Source: an uncultured Lachnospiraceae bacterium (lineage in GTDB: Bacteria; Bacillota; Clostridia; Lachnospirales; Lachnospiraceae). Taken from it: a stretch of DNA of 42,883 nucleotides. The DNA lies in assembly GCA_905235745.1 (NCBI GenBank), contig CAJOMN010000020.1, forward strand, positions 1 to 42,883, read 5' to 3'. Made by a program: the position numbers and the translations under genes. A model generated the notes under the pieces. The model ran no database searches. It was not told the DNA's origin and worked only from the letters and a program-made list of their open reading frames with translations. Shown piece by piece: positions 34,136 through 42,883 of the stretch (the first letter of the stretch is position 1; each line of letters opens with the position of its first letter).

Positions 34136-36302
34136 TTTTGACATCATCCGCAATGATAAAATCAACCGCACGCATCTCAAGATCCACCATATTACATACA
34201 ACCCTGATCCGCGAACCGAGGCAGTAGCGTCTGCCGGTGGTGGTGCCGACCAGCTCGTATGTGTCCTCATTATAATAGAAATAGTCGCCTTCTATCTTCG
34301 ATATATGCACGAGTCCCTCGACAGTATTGGGCAGCTCGACATACAGCCCCCAGTTCGTGACCCCGCTGATCACACCTTCGAACACTTCACCGATGTGATC
34401 CTGCATATACTCGGCTTTCTTGAGCTTATCGGCCTCCCGCTCCGCATCATCCGCGCGCCGCTCCATCGTGCTTGAATGCCGGCACACTTCTTCCAGGATC
34501 GAATTATAATGCTCCATCCTCTTATCATTAAGGCTGCCGCACAGATACTCTTTGATAATGCGGTGTATCTGCAGGTCGGGATAACGCCTGATAGGCGAAG
34601 TAAAATGGCAGTAATACCTGAGCGCCAGCCCGTAATGCCCGCTGCACTGTGTCGAATATTTTGCGCGCTGCATCGACCGGAGGGTCAGCCTTGATATCAG
34701 CGCCTCTTCCGGCGTATCCTCTATCTTCTCGAGAAGCTTTTGCAGTTCCTTCGGATGCACCTCGTCGTCCTTGACCCTTATACCGTATCCGAAATTCCGT
34801 ATAAAGGTCTCCAGCTTTCTGACCTTGTCGATATCCGGTTTCTCATGGATCCTGTACACAAAGGGCGTCTGAAGCCAGTAGAAATGCTCCGCAACGGTCT
34901 CATTCGCGGCGATCATAAACTCCTCGATAAGCTTTGTTGCATTATTTCTCTCGTAAGGATATACAGCGATCGGATGCCCTTCGTTATCAAGCTCTATCTT
35001 CGTCTCCGGCATGTCAAAATCAATCGATCCGCGTCCTCTTCTCCTGCTGCGAAGTATGAGTGCCAGTTCATGCATACGGATAAGCATATCCGAAACATCG
35101 GAGTATCTCCCGATAAGTGCCTCGTCATGATCCGTGATTATCCCGTTCACATCGGAATATGTCATCTTGTGGTTTGAGTGTATCACGGTCATTGCAAATC
35201 TGTGGTCGGTTATCTCTCCCTTTGGGGACACGGTCATAAAGCATGACAGCGCCAGCCGGTCAACTCCCTCATTAAGCGAGCATATCCCGTTGCACAGAGC
35301 CTGCGGAAGCATTGGTATCACGCGGTCTGCCGGATAGCAGCTTGTGCCCCGCATGAGCGCTTCCTTATCTATCGCGGATCCCTCTTTGACATAATGGGTG
35401 ACATCGGCGATGTGGACTCCCAGTTCGTACAGATCACCGTTCATTGTAAGGCTGACGGCATCATCAATGTCCTTTGTGTCCGCGCCGTCGATCGTGACCA
35501 TATCAAGGCTTCGCAGATCCTCACGTCCGTTATGATCCGTTTCGGTAAGCTCTCCCGGGATCTTCCCGGCCTCCTTTACCGCCTCATCGGGAAATTCATC
35601 GTCGATCCCGTATGCTTTGAGTATTGACAGCACATCGATTCCCGGATCATCCTTGTAACCGAGTATCTCAATGATTTTTCCCTGGGGATTCCTTCGTTCA
35701 CCGCCATAATCAGACAGCCTGACCACTACCTTATGTCCGGTCACCGCTCCCATAGAATCACCCGCGCCAATGAAAACATCACATTCGAATCTTGATGAGT
35801 CCGGAATGACAAAACCGTAATGACCCTTGACGGCATCATATGTTCCGACAACAATGTCCGTTGCACGCTCCACGATCTCTACTATGACCGCCTCCCGGCT
35901 CCTGCCGCCGCCCCGGCGCCTCCGGTGTGTGATCTCGTACGGTTCTATCCTGACAGTATCTCCGTGAAGCGCAGTCCCGGTATGCTTCCCGCTTATATAA
36001 AAATCATCCTCAATACCGTCAACATGGACAAATCCGTATCCGTGTCCGCTTGCACTGAATATCCCGGTAAGCGATGTGCTGTCCGGAAGCTGGTACCTGC
36101 CACGCTTACTGATGATTATCGCCTTTTCGGCAAGAAGCTCTTCAAGGCACTGTTTGAGCACCGGTCTGTCCTCTGCCGATACATCCATCAGAACCGCGAG
36201 ATCCCGTTCACGCATCGGAATATATGCCAGATCGTGAAACAGCTCCAGTATTTTGTTTTTACGTTCATTAATATCCGCCATGGCATTCAAAAGGGACGGC
36301 AC
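34110..36302 (-). CDS. rnr: Ribonuclease R
   Basis: 730 residues, 3'-5' exoribonuclease that degrades structured RNA and matures tmRNA. N-terminal winged-helix region, cold-shock domains (FSASGHGYGFVHV and KGHYGFVIPDS), RNB catalytic domain with the Asp cluster DMVTIDGADTKDIDDAVSL, and a C-terminal S1 domain (GEVFEGVISGVTNWGLYVEL). The start taken is GTG at 36302 because AGGGG lies seven bases upstream; ATG at 36281 is the alternative but has no binding site. The start region sits inside a strong hairpin, and the last residues come from a dispersed repeat. smpB is the next gene downstream. Confidence 0.95.
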   Translation of the reverse strand: MPSLLNAMADINERKNKILELFHDLAYIPMRERDLAVLMDVSAEDRPVLKQCLEELLAEKAIIISKRGRYQLPDSTSLTGIFSASGHGYGFVHVDGIEDDFYISGKHTGTALHGDTVRIEPYEITHRRRRGGGRSREAVIVEIVERATDIVVGTYDAVKGHYGFVIPDSSRFECDVFIGAGDSMGAVTGHKVVVRLSDYGGERRNPQGKIIEILGYKDDPGIDVLSILKAYGIDDEFPDEAVKEAGKIPGELTETDHNGREDLRSLDMVTIDGADTKDIDDAVSLTMNGDLYELGVHIADVTHYVKEGSAIDKEALMRGTSCYPADRVIPMLPQALCNGICSLNEGVDRLALSCFMTVSPKGEITDHRFAMTVIHSNHKMTYSDVNGIITDHDEALIGRYSDVSDMLIRMHELALILRSRRRGRGSIDFDMPETKIELDNEGHPIAVYPYERNNATKLIEEFMIAANETVAEHFYWLQTPFVYRIHEKPDIDKVRKLETFIRNFGYGIRVKDDEVHPKELQKLLEKIEDTPEEALISRLTLRSMQRAKYSTQCSGHYGLALRYYCHFTSPIRRYPDLQIHRIIKEYLCGSLNDKRMEHYNSILEEVCRHSSTMERRADDAEREADKLKKAEYMQDHIGEVFEGVISGVTNWGLYVELPNTVEGLVHISKIEGDYFYYNEDTYELVGTTTGRRYCLGSRIRVVCNMVDLEMRAVDFIIADDVKSVKRDGSF

Positions 36303-36314
36303 ACATGCCGTCCC
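36289..36314 (-). promoter_or_regulatory. Hairpin over the rnr start, between secG and rnr
   Basis: A perfect 9-bp stem GGGACGGCA/TGCCGTCCC with loop TGTG, followed by TTTT on the minus strand. It looks like a short intrinsic terminator for secG, but it also encloses the ribosome binding site-like AGGGG and the GTG start of rnr, so it could control rnr translation. The GGGACGG core links it to the dispersed repeats. Confidence 0.65.
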
Positions 36315-36343
36315 CTGCTTTACAATATACCTTAATACTTCGA

Positions 36344-36583
36344 TTAAAACAGATTCATATTCAGAAGGATCGCAACCACCATAAATACGACAACCATTAT
36401 CTTCGTATACTTCTCAAGCTTTCCCTCTATCGAACGACCTTTGTTTTTGCCCCAGTATGTGTCTGCGGCTCCGCTTATAACGCCGAGACCGGCGCTCTTG
36501 CCCTCCTGCATCAGAACGATTGCCGACAAACCCACGCTGACTATTATAAACAATATGGTAAGAACTATCCTGAGCGCTCCCAT
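36344..36583 (-). CDS. secG: Preprotein translocase subunit SecG
   Basis: 79 residues with two membrane spans (about 5-25 and 58-77) and the conserved cytoplasmic loop IVLMQEGKSAGLGVISGAADTYWGKNKGR. Part of SecYEG. GGAGGTG precedes the ATG. The secG-rnr-smpB-ssrA order is common in Firmicutes. Confidence 0.96.
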   Translation of the reverse strand: MGALRIVLTILFIIVSVGLSAIVLMQEGKSAGLGVISGAADTYWGKNKGRSIEGKLEKYTKIMVVVFMVVAILLNMNLF

Positions 36584-36639
36584 AATACACCTCCGCTGTA
36601 ATAATCATCTCATATTAAACGAACGAATCAATCACGTTC

Positions 36640-36667
36640 AATATAGTAATCTACCATACTACCGCAA
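36640..36667 (-). promoter_or_regulatory. Sigma-A promoter for secG
   Basis: TTGCGG (36662-36667) and TATATT (36640-36645), 16 bases apart on the minus strand, about 57 bases before the secG ATG. Confidence 0.65.
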
Positions 36668-36680
36668 GTAGAATTATAGT

Positions 36681-38351
36681 TCACGCATACGCGTCGTATG
36701 CAAGCTCACGTGCCTCGTCATATTCCATCGGGCGTCCCCAGATGTAACCCTGAATGAAGTCACAGTCAAGATTCCTGAGGCATTCAACCTGATTGTCGTG
36801 CTCGACTCCTTCGGCGATGACCTCGGCATCCATCAGGTGACCCATATAGATGATCGACTTGACGAAGTCCATGTTCATCTCATTACGGATCAGGTTATCG
36901 ATAAGCGATTTGTCTATCTTGACAAGATTGATCGGAAGATTCATCAGCTGACCGAGAGACGTGTATCCCGTCCCGAAGTCGTCAAGTGCTATCATTATCT
37001 GGTTATCCCTTAATATCTTAATGTTCTCTATCGTGTGATTTCCTTCTTCGGCGAAGGAGTACTCCGTGATCTCTATCTCAAGGCATTCAGGCGGGAACTC
37101 GTTCCTGGCGACCACTTCGAGAACCTTATCCGCAAACCCGGCACGCGCTATATCCTTGGCAGATATATTGACGGCAAGAGTGATCGTGTTCGACGATGAA
37201 TAGCATATTTCTCTCAGCTCACGCATGGAGCGGTCAAGTACATACTGGTCGATCTCCAGGACAAGATCAGACAGCTCCGCGATCGAAATAAATTCTGACG
37301 GCGGAACCTTTTCCTCACCCGGCACATTCATGCGGATCAGTGTCTCAAAGCCGCGAAGTCTCTTGTCCGAGACGGTGTACTGCGGCTGGTACACAAGATA
37401 GAACCAGCCGTTCTTGAGGCTGTCCTTTACGAGACGCTCAACCACAACCTGACGCTGCAGGCTCTCCTTCATAGCATCATCAAACATGAAGAATGTGTTC
37501 TTGCCGGATTTTCTCGCGTAGTTCATTGCGATGTCCGCATGCTTGAGCACCGTGTCAACATCATCGACGCTTCCGCCGTATTCGGCCGCTCCGACATACG
37601 CACCGAGATAGCAGTTGGAGGATATACCTTCCTTGTTGATGGTTATCGGCTGTTTGATAGTCGCCATCACCTTGTTGATAATATCATCCGGCGCAACCGA
37701 TTCCGGCATCATTATCGCATATTCGGAGCCCTCTATCTTGTAGGCCGAACACTTCGCCGGTATCACATTCTCTATTCTGTTCGCGACAACAGTCATCAGC
37801 TCTTCGCCGTATCTTCTTCCGAGGTTGGAATTGACCGGTCCGAACCCGTCAACATGAATGAATACTATGCATCCCTTTTCGTTCTGCCAGAGCTTCCTGC
37901 GAAGAACCCGATCGAATCCGTACCTGTTAAGCAGTCCGGTAACCGAATCCGTGACAGCCATTTCGTTGCTGTACTTTATCTGGCCTGATATCATAATGAT
38001 CGCCAGAATGAAGATAAGCGCATTAAACGCACCCGGCGCGGACGACAGATTGCCGGATACGATTATTGCCCTTACCGCACCCGCAAGCGACAGTCCCATG
38101 AAAATGCACGCCGTGACGAGACCCTTCTTCCGGTCGATCAGCACCATTATTATCCCGATAAGCGCCATGAGAGCCTGCATGCATCCGTTAAGACTGCTGA
38201 CAGGCAGCATTATATGTTCCACCGGAAGCATAGCGGTACCAAACCTCATCGAGACAACCGTACTGGCGACGAAGAGTATAGCGGACAGAACTATACAAAG
38301 CCCAAAGAGCAGCTTTCTTAATTTGTTATTGATCAATTGGAAATTTTTCAT
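36681..38351 (-). CDS. Membrane GGDEF-EAL protein, likely c-di-GMP phosphodiesterase
   Basis: 556 residues from the ATG at 38351, ten bases after the sortase stop; a longer frame would overlap the sortase and has no membrane-start logic. About five spans in the first 130 residues. The GGDEF domain has EGSEYA at the signature position and is probably inactive as a cyclase. The EAL domain is intact: FETLIR, LAVNISAKD, LEIEITE, LDDFGTG, KIDKSL, AEGVEH, QGYIWGRP. Hydrolysis of c-di-GMP is expected. Ribosome binding site is weak (GAAGAT), suggesting coupling to the sortase. Confidence 0.9.
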   Translation of the reverse strand: MKNFQLINNKLRKLLFGLCIVLSAILFVASTVVSMRFGTAMLPVEHIMLPVSSLNGCMQALMALIGIIMVLIDRKKGLVTACIFMGLSLAGAVRAIIVSGNLSSAPGAFNALIFILAIIMISGQIKYSNEMAVTDSVTGLLNRYGFDRVLRRKLWQNEKGCIVFIHVDGFGPVNSNLGRRYGEELMTVVANRIENVIPAKCSAYKIEGSEYAIMMPESVAPDDIINKVMATIKQPITINKEGISSNCYLGAYVGAAEYGGSVDDVDTVLKHADIAMNYARKSGKNTFFMFDDAMKESLQRQVVVERLVKDSLKNGWFYLVYQPQYTVSDKRLRGFETLIRMNVPGEEKVPPSEFISIAELSDLVLEIDQYVLDRSMRELREICYSSSNTITLAVNISAKDIARAGFADKVLEVVARNEFPPECLEIEITEYSFAEEGNHTIENIKILRDNQIMIALDDFGTGYTSLGQLMNLPINLVKIDKSLIDNLIRNEMNMDFVKSIIYMGHLMDAEVIAEGVEHDNQVECLRNLDCDFIQGYIWGRPMEYDEARELAYDAYA

Positions 38352-38361
38352 GGCTATATAT

Positions 38362-39189
38362 TTAATCTTCGAACAAATACACGTCCTTGAACACTCCGTG
38401 AACGAAAAAACGCTTCTTGTTTGCACCGCTGCCAGAGCAGGTTACAAGCGTGACTATATTCTTGTCCCGGTCGGACTTGGCGCTGCACTCCCTGACCGAT
38501 CTGGCTTCCGCCTCGCGCAGATATGCCCTGTACTCTTTGAAGGTCTGACAGTTATAGTACATTTGCGACTCGGGTGTGTCGAGATAGAACGAGAATATCT
38601 CGTAGCGGTATATACCCTCCGGACGGAATACATATATGTACGGATATTCGTCATATGTCGAACTGACGTTGATATAGTTCTTCAGATGCCCGAACATCGT
38701 ACCGTTTCTCATGTTATGTCCGTAGAAGAACGTATTCCAGCTTGTAAGTTCAGGATCCGCGTCGCAGTCCATGAACACGCATCCGGCATTGTTCGGCTGC
38801 ATCTCAAACGTGTTATGAAGATAGAACTCGTTGTCCTCCCCCTGAACGACCGGATGATTGACCTCGGCACCCGGTGCATAGAGCCAGCACACGAAGCCCT
38901 CGTTTATCTTCTCAAGACTGTCGAAATCCACTTCGATATCCGGAAAATCACTTCTGTTATAATTACGCTTCAGAGTCTCCTCTTCTGTTTCGTCAGGCTC
39001 CGCTTCCGGAACTTCTTCCACAGTTTGCGGCGCAGTAGTATCCGTGCTTATTACCCTGGCGTACTGCTCAAGATTAGCGTACTCGTTTTCCGCACTCTTA
39101 TATTCAATAACGGTTTTGATGAGCATACCGCCGGATATGACCAGCATAACGCTCGCTATTACCAGAATGATTATTCTTCCCTTGGACAT
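38362..39189 (-). CDS. Class B sortase
   Basis: 275 residues. N-terminal anchor (about 5-27), acidic linker to about 75, then the sortase domain with FFYGHNMRNGTMFG (His), VTCSGSG (Cys) and KKRFFVHGVF (Arg). Compared with the other sortase in this window it is shorter and lacks the Ser/Glu-rich insert. GGAGAGGCGG precedes the ATG. The GGDEF-EAL gene follows directly, suggesting cell-surface protein anchoring is linked to c-di-GMP control. No sorting-signal substrate is encoded nearby. Confidence 0.92.
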   Translation of the reverse strand: MSKGRIIILVIASVMLVISGGMLIKTVIEYKSAENEYANLEQYARVISTDTTAPQTVEEVPEAEPDETEEETLKRNYNRSDFPDIEVDFDSLEKINEGFVCWLYAPGAEVNHPVVQGEDNEFYLHNTFEMQPNNAGCVFMDCDADPELTSWNTFFYGHNMRNGTMFGHLKNYINVSSTYDEYPYIYVFRPEGIYRYEIFSFYLDTPESQMYYNCQTFKEYRAYLREAEARSVRECSAKSDRDKNIVTLVTCSGSGANKKRFFVHGVFKDVYLFED

Positions 39190-39221
39190 AGAACCGCCTC
39201 TCCAGGAAATTATATATTTCG

Positions 39222-39265
39222 TTTATAACAGTTATAAATATAGCATAAATATCCCTTTTCTGCAA
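39222..39265 (-). promoter_or_regulatory. Promoter with operator-like palindrome for sortase-EAL pair
   Basis: TTGCAG (39260-39265) and TATATT (39237-39242), 17 bases apart on the minus strand. Just downstream, overlapping the -10 by two bases, is a perfect 17-bp palindrome TTTATAAC-A-GTTATAAA (39222-39238), well placed for a repressor. Confidence 0.6.
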
Positions 39266-39279
39266 TCCGATAGGGTGTC

Positions 39280-39317
39280 AAAAGGAGCCTGTTATGCGCT
39301 GTGCACAACAGACTCCT
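39280..39317 (-). terminator. Terminator after tpiA
   Basis: An 11-bp stem with one mismatch (AGGAGTCTGTT/AACAGGCTCCT) followed by TTTT on the minus strand, 25 bases past the tpiA stop. The tail continues GACACC, resembling the GTGTCAAAAGG part of the dispersed repeat. Confidence 0.75.
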
Positions 39318-39342
39318 CTATAATCCCGGTTTGCGGAACATA

Positions 39343-40089
39343 TCACGCGTTTACGATCTGCCCGAAATCAGGTTTGAGGCTTGCTCCGCCGATAAGTCCT
39401 CCGTCGATGTCATCCTTGCCGAGCAGTTCCGCGGCATTGGATGCGTTCATGGAGCCGCCGTACTGGATACGTACTGCATCGGCAGTTGCCTGATCATATA
39501 TCCTGGCAATGAGATCACGTATGAGCTTACATACTTCCTCGGCCTGGTCGGCAGTTGCCGTCTCGCCCGTACCGATAGCCCAGATAGGCTCGTAAGCGAT
39601 GACAAGGTTCTTGACCTGATCAGCCGTCACATCCGTAAGATCCCAGCGGATCTGTCTCTCGATCCATTCCTTGTACGTGCCTGCCTTGCGAAGAGCCAGA
39701 GACTCGCCGCAGCACAGTATCGGCTTGAGGCCGGCCTCGAATGCCTTCTTGACCTTGGCATTGATAAGGATATCATTCTCCCCGAAGATATCACGTCTTT
39801 CGGAATGTCCTATGATGATATACTCTACACCGGCATCCTTGAGCATCGGAGCTGATATCTCGCCTGTGAAAGCGCCCTTGTCCTCAATGTAGAAGTTCTC
39901 GGCACCCACCTTGACATTGGTGCCCTTAACCGCTTCAACAACGGGAACGATATCAATTGCGGGAACGCAGTATACTACGTCCACATCATCATTCTTAACA
40001 AGATCCTTGAGTGTTGCACATAATTCCTTCGCCTCGCTGGGAGTCTTGTTCATCTTCCAGTTGCCGGCTATAATACGTCTTCTTGACAT
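39343..40089 (-). CDS. tpiA: Triosephosphate isomerase
   Basis: 248 residues, normal length. Interconverts dihydroxyacetone phosphate and glyceraldehyde 3-phosphate. GNWKMNKT holds the catalytic Lys, IIGHSERRD the His electrophile, and [11 protein letters not shown] the catalytic Glu and loop 6; the phosphate-binding [10 protein letters not shown] is present. It starts 27 bases after pgk and ends at a terminator, as in the usual gap-pgk-tpi glycolytic set. Confidence 0.98.
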   Translation of the reverse strand: MSRRRIIAGNWKMNKTPSEAKELCATLKDLVKNDDVDVVYCVPAIDIVPVVEAVKGTNVKVGAENFYIEDKGAFTGEISAPMLKDAGVEYIIIGHSERRDIFGENDILINAKVKKAFEAGLKPILCCGESLALRKAGTYKEWIERQIRWDLTDVTADQVKNLVIAYEPIWAIGTGETATADQAEEVCKLIRDLIARIYDQATADAVRIQYGGSMNASNAAELLGKDDIDGGLIGGASLKPDFGQIVNA

Positions 40090-40116
40090 ACTTCTTCTCC
40101 TTTTGTCACCTGTATA

Positions 40117-41349
40117 CTATTTGTCGTCTGCTGCATATACGCCGGGAAGTTCCTTGCCCTCAAGGAATTCGAGCGATGCGCCGCCGCCTGTTGAAATGTG
40201 GCTCATCTTGTCGCCGAAACCGAGCTGGTTGCATGCCGCCGCGGAATCTCCGCCGCCGATGATCGTTGTTGCGTCCGTCTCAGCAAGAGCCTTGGCGACC
40301 GCAATGGTACCCTTTGCAAGCGTGGGATTCTCAAATACGCCCATAGGTCCGTTCCATACAACCGTCTTGGCTTCCTTGACAGCATTTGCGAACAGTTCCT
40401 GAGTCTTGGGTCCGATATCAAGACCTTCCATATCAGCAGGGATCTTGTCGGAATCCACATATGTTACATCAATGGGTCCGTCGATAGGATCCGGGAATGA
40501 TGCGGCAATGCCCGTGTCAACAGGAAGAAGCAGCTTCTTGCCGAGCTTCTCCGCCTTGGCCATCATCTCCTTGCAGTAATCGATCTTCTCATCATCTACA
40601 AGCGACTTGCCGATCTCATAGCCCTTTGCCTTGAGGAATGTGAACGCCATACCGCCGCCGATGATAAGTGTATCTGCCTTCTCGAGCAGGTTATCGATAA
40701 CCTTGAGCTTGTCAGCAACCTTGGCGCCGCCGAGTATCGCAACGAAGGGACGTACCGGATTGTTAACGGCGTTGCCGAGAAAATCGATCTCTTTCTGCAT
40801 GAGGTATCCGACAGCATTCGTGCCGCCCTTTTCGGTAATATACCTGGTCACTACCGCAACTGATGCGTGCGCTCTGTGAGCCGATCCGAATGCATCACAT
40901 ACATAATCGTCCGCAAGGTCGGCAAGCTCTTTGGCAAAGCCCTCACCTGCCCCGGTGGGATCGGTCTCTTCCTTGCCGCGGAAACGTGTATTCTGCAGAA
41001 GGACTACATCTCCCTCCTTCATATTGGCAACAGCTTCCGTTGCAGCCGCGCCCGTAACGCTGTAATCCGATATGAATACAACCTCCTTGCCAAGCTGCTG
41101 CGTAAGTGCCTTGGCAACAGGAGCAAGCGACTCCTTCTCGTTCGGGCCTTCCTTAACCTTTCCGAGATGTGAGCACAGGATCACCTTCGCCCCGTCATTA
41201 ATAAGCTTCTGTATCGTGGGAAGTGCAGCCCTGATACGTGTGTCGTCCGTGATGACTCCGTCTTTTAACGGAACGTTAAAATCACACCTTACGAGTACTC
41301 TTCTTCCCTTCGCGTTGAAATCGTCAACGCTCTTCTTGTTAAGTGCCAT
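40117..41349 (-). CDS. pgk: Phosphoglycerate kinase
   Basis: 410 residues from the ATG at 41349, with AGGAGG seven bases upstream; a longer frame to 41367 starts before that site. Makes ATP from 1,3-bisphosphoglycerate. Family motifs: [36 protein letters not shown], and the nucleotide loop [15 protein letters not shown]. Second gene of the gap-pgk-tpiA set. Confidence 0.98.
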   Translation of the reverse strand: MALNKKSVDDFNAKGRRVLVRCDFNVPLKDGVITDDTRIRAALPTIQKLINDGAKVILCSHLGKVKEGPNEKESLAPVAKALTQQLGKEVVFISDYSVTGAAATEAVANMKEGDVVLLQNTRFRGKEETDPTGAGEGFAKELADLADDYVCDAFGSAHRAHASVAVVTRYITEKGGTNAVGYLMQKEIDFLGNAVNNPVRPFVAILGGAKVADKLKVIDNLLEKADTLIIGGGMAFTFLKAKGYEIGKSLVDDEKIDYCKEMMAKAEKLGKKLLLPVDTGIAASFPDPIDGPIDVTYVDSDKIPADMEGLDIGPKTQELFANAVKEAKTVVWNGPMGVFENPTLAKGTIAVAKALAETDATTIIGGGDSAAACNQLGFGDKMSHISTGGGASLEFLEGKELPGVYAADDK

Positions 41350-41377
41350 ATCATTTCCTCCTGTCATTAATAAGAAA

Positions 41378-41461
41378 CAGGGACGGTTCTCTTATCTCAC
41401 AACCGCGGAGCCAGTCCATCAGTGCGGCCACCCGCTATTGAGACAAGAGAACCGTCCCCTG
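41378..41461. repeat. GGGACGG long inverted repeat between gap and pgk
   Basis: Arms of 22-23 bases, CAGGGACGGTTCTCTTATCT on the left and its near-complement on the right (one base shorter on the left, one mismatch), around a 39-base centre that itself contains CCGCGG. As RNA it would form a long hairpin. The core GGGACGGTTCT matches a dispersed repeat of Clostridia that I associate with REP-type elements. No transposase gene is adjacent. Confidence 0.75.
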
Positions 41462-41506
41462 AATTATAGTGAAACCACTATGTATAATATCGCTTACTGT
41501 AACGGA

Positions 41507-42508
41507 TCAGCCAAGCTCAGCAAAGTACTTGATCGTACGTACCATCTGTGATGTGTAGCTGTTCTCGTTATCATACCATGATACTACCTGAACAAGGTTG
41601 TCAGCGCCAACCATTGTCTGGGTTGCATCAAAGATCGAACCGTATGTGCTTCCGATGATATCGCTTGATACGATCTCATCCTCGTTGTATCCGAATGACT
41701 CTGAAGAAGCAGCCTTCATGGCAGCATTGATCTCTTCCTTGGTAACGGACTTCTCTACTGTTGCAACAAGGATCGTTGTTGAACCTGTAGGAGTGGGAAC
41801 ACGCTGTGCGGAACCGATGAGCTTGCCGTTAAGCTCGGGAATAACAAGACCGATAGCCTTGGCAGCACCTGTTGAGTTGGGAACGATGTTGATAGCGCCT
41901 GCACGGCTTCTTCTAAGATCGCCCTTTCTCTGAGGTCCGTCGAGGATCATCTGATCACCTGTATAAGCGTGGATCGTGCTCATGATACCGGACTTGATCG
42001 TTGCAAGATCGTTAAGAGCCTTAGCCATGGGAGCTAAGCAGTTTGTTGTACATGAAGCGGCTGATATGATCTTGTCATCCTTGGTAAGTGTTGTATGGTT
42101 AACATTGTATACGATAGTAGGAAGATCATTTCCTGCGGGAGCAGAAATAACAACCTTCTTGGCACCTGCATTGATATGTGCCTGAGCCTTTTCCTTGGAT
42201 GTATAGAATCCGGAGCACTCAAGAACCACATCAACATCAAGCTCGCCCCAAGGGCAGTTGTTGGCATCGGGCTCTTTGTAGATCTTAAGAGTCTTGCCGT
42301 CAACCGTGATGGAATCTTCTCCTGCCGATACCTTATCAGCGAGTGCATACTTACCCTGTGAGCTGTCATACTTGAGAAGATGAGCAAGCATTGCGGGAGA
42401 AGTAAGATCGTTGATAGCTACTACTTCGTATCCGGGAGCGCCGAACATCTGTCTGAATGCAAGACGTCCGATACGACCAAAACCATTGATTGCAACTTTT
42501 ACTGCCAT
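41507..42508 (-). CDS. gap: Glyceraldehyde-3-phosphate dehydrogenase
   Basis: 333 residues. NAD-binding INGFGRIGR at the start, catalytic Cys in [13 protein letters not shown], phosphate-site stretches [11 protein letters not shown] and RVPTPTGS, and the [11 protein letters not shown] ending. Oxidises glyceraldehyde 3-phosphate in glycolysis. AGGAGG precedes the ATG. Followed by a palindrome and pgk. Confidence 0.98.
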   Translation of the reverse strand: MAVKVAINGFGRIGRLAFRQMFGAPGYEVVAINDLTSPAMLAHLLKYDSSQGKYALADKVSAGEDSITVDGKTLKIYKEPDANNCPWGELDVDVVLECSGFYTSKEKAQAHINAGAKKVVISAPAGNDLPTIVYNVNHTTLTKDDKIISAASCTTNCLAPMAKALNDLATIKSGIMSTIHAYTGDQMILDGPQRKGDLRRSRAGAINIVPNSTGAAKAIGLVIPELNGKLIGSAQRVPTPTGSTTILVATVEKSVTKEEINAAMKAASSESFGYNEDEIVSSDIIGSTYGSIFDATQTMVGADNLVQVVSWYDNENSYTSQMVRTIKYFAELG

Positions 42509-42577
42509 GTTTAAATCCTCCTGAACATTTAAATAATATTGTGATATAGCGTATAACGCTTAATAACCAGCACGTCT

Positions 42578-42606
42578 ATTTTACACACATTACATGGAAA
42601 ATACAA
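42578..42606 (-). promoter_or_regulatory. Sigma-A promoter for gap
   Basis: TTGTAT (42601-42606) and TAAAAT (42578-42583), 17 bases apart on the minus strand, with a leader of about 65 bases to the gap ATG. It lies just after the stop codon of the gene at the edge. Confidence 0.7.
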
Positions 42607-42619
42607 CTGTTTTTTATTT

Positions 42620-42883
42620 TCATATTTTTCCGTATTTTGCCTCATAGGCTGCGATTACGGATGCCTGATCAGCGACTTCCTGCTTGAGATCATTATTCTC
42701 CTTCTCCATAAGAGCCTTACCCTCAGCAACCCCCTTGGCATGACCTTCCGCTTGTCCCTCGGCACGACCCTTATCGTAGCTTAACTTCTTCTCATTTTCG
42801 ATATGAAGATCTTCATCATAGTCCGTGAGGAACGAATCGGTATAAGCTGCTTTGTTGGACACAAGAAATCTCTTGATCACAAA
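42620..42883 (-). CDS. C-terminal part of Rpn-like PD-(D/E)XK nuclease family protein (partial)
   Basis: At least 86 residues are visible; the frame runs off the right edge, so its start is unknown. The visible part has a helical region and a Gly-Glu-rich repeat stretch (GRAEGQAEGHAKGVAEGKA), then a coiled-coil ending in YEAKYGKI. This (A)EG repeat tail is typical of Rpn/PD-(D/E)XK transposase-like proteins in Lachnospiraceae. The nuclease domain is not in the window, so activity cannot be judged. Confidence 0.6.
   Translation of the reverse strand, partial: FVIKRFLVSNKAAYTDSFLTDYDEDLHIENEKKLSYDKGRAEGQAEGHAKGVAEGKALMEKENNDLKQEVADQASVIAAYEAKYGKI

Noticed and set aside
37858-39228. Plus-strand reading frame of 456 codons
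   Set aside because: It lies opposite the GGDEF-EAL and sortase genes, with low-complexity composition and no recognisable domain.
1-42883. CRISPR array, insertion sequence or prophage
   Set aside because: No regularly spaced repeats, no transposase or phage structural genes were seen; only short palindromic repeats.

Overview
The window looks like chromosome from an anaerobic Clostridia member, most likely Lachnospiraceae (Butyrivibrio-like). This is inferred from gene content: many c-di-GMP proteins, class B sortases, a smpB-tmRNA pair, a formate dehydrogenase with its molybdenum cofactor genes, and strong AGGAGG-type ribosome binding sites. No species call can be made from the sequence alone. 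Almost everything is on the minus strand; the only convincing plus-strand gene is a MATE-family transporter (29132-30886).

Layout from left to right. 1-267: a strong minus-strand promoter and what looks like an rRNA operon leader running off the left edge. 268-4145: an EAL phosphodiesterase, a FIST-GGDEF diguanylate cyclase, a 45-residue lipoprotein candidate and tRNA-Ala(GGC). 4161-6410: two lipoproteins, an AlkD-type DNA glycosylase and a 74-residue unknown. 6466-10103: a response regulator, an aminoacyl-histidine dipeptidase and a sensor kinase, in that order. 10172-10738: an unknown membrane protein with its own promoter.

10826-28970 is the core block, for formate dehydrogenase and molybdenum cofactor. 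In transcription order it holds an iron-sulfur aldo/keto reductase, fdhD, a class B sortase, a chemoreceptor, a NuoF-tail/GltD-like flavoprotein, a cysteine-type formate dehydrogenase, moeA, a mobA-mobB fusion, a second MoeA-like protein with a cysteine-rich tail, moaC, modA, modB, modC, moaA and a MOSC-MoaB fusion. From the flavoprotein down, genes overlap or sit within about 70 bases of each other, so molybdate uptake, cofactor synthesis and the enzyme are probably made together. moaD, moaE and moeB are not present here.

29132-42883: the MATE transporter with a C-terminal RsbW-like ATPase domain, a second chemoreceptor, tmRNA with smpB, RNase R, secG, a sortase B/GGDEF-EAL pair, then tpiA, pgk and gap, and at the edge the tail of an Rpn-like nuclease. 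Palindromes with a GGGACGG core recur in this half; one encodes the last residues and stop codon of RNase R.

No CRISPR array, insertion sequence or prophage was seen. The points most worth a second look are the transporter-ATPase fusion, the amino-acid-type sensor motif in the chemoreceptor next to formate dehydrogenase, the hairpin over the RNase R start, and the GGGACGG repeat family.
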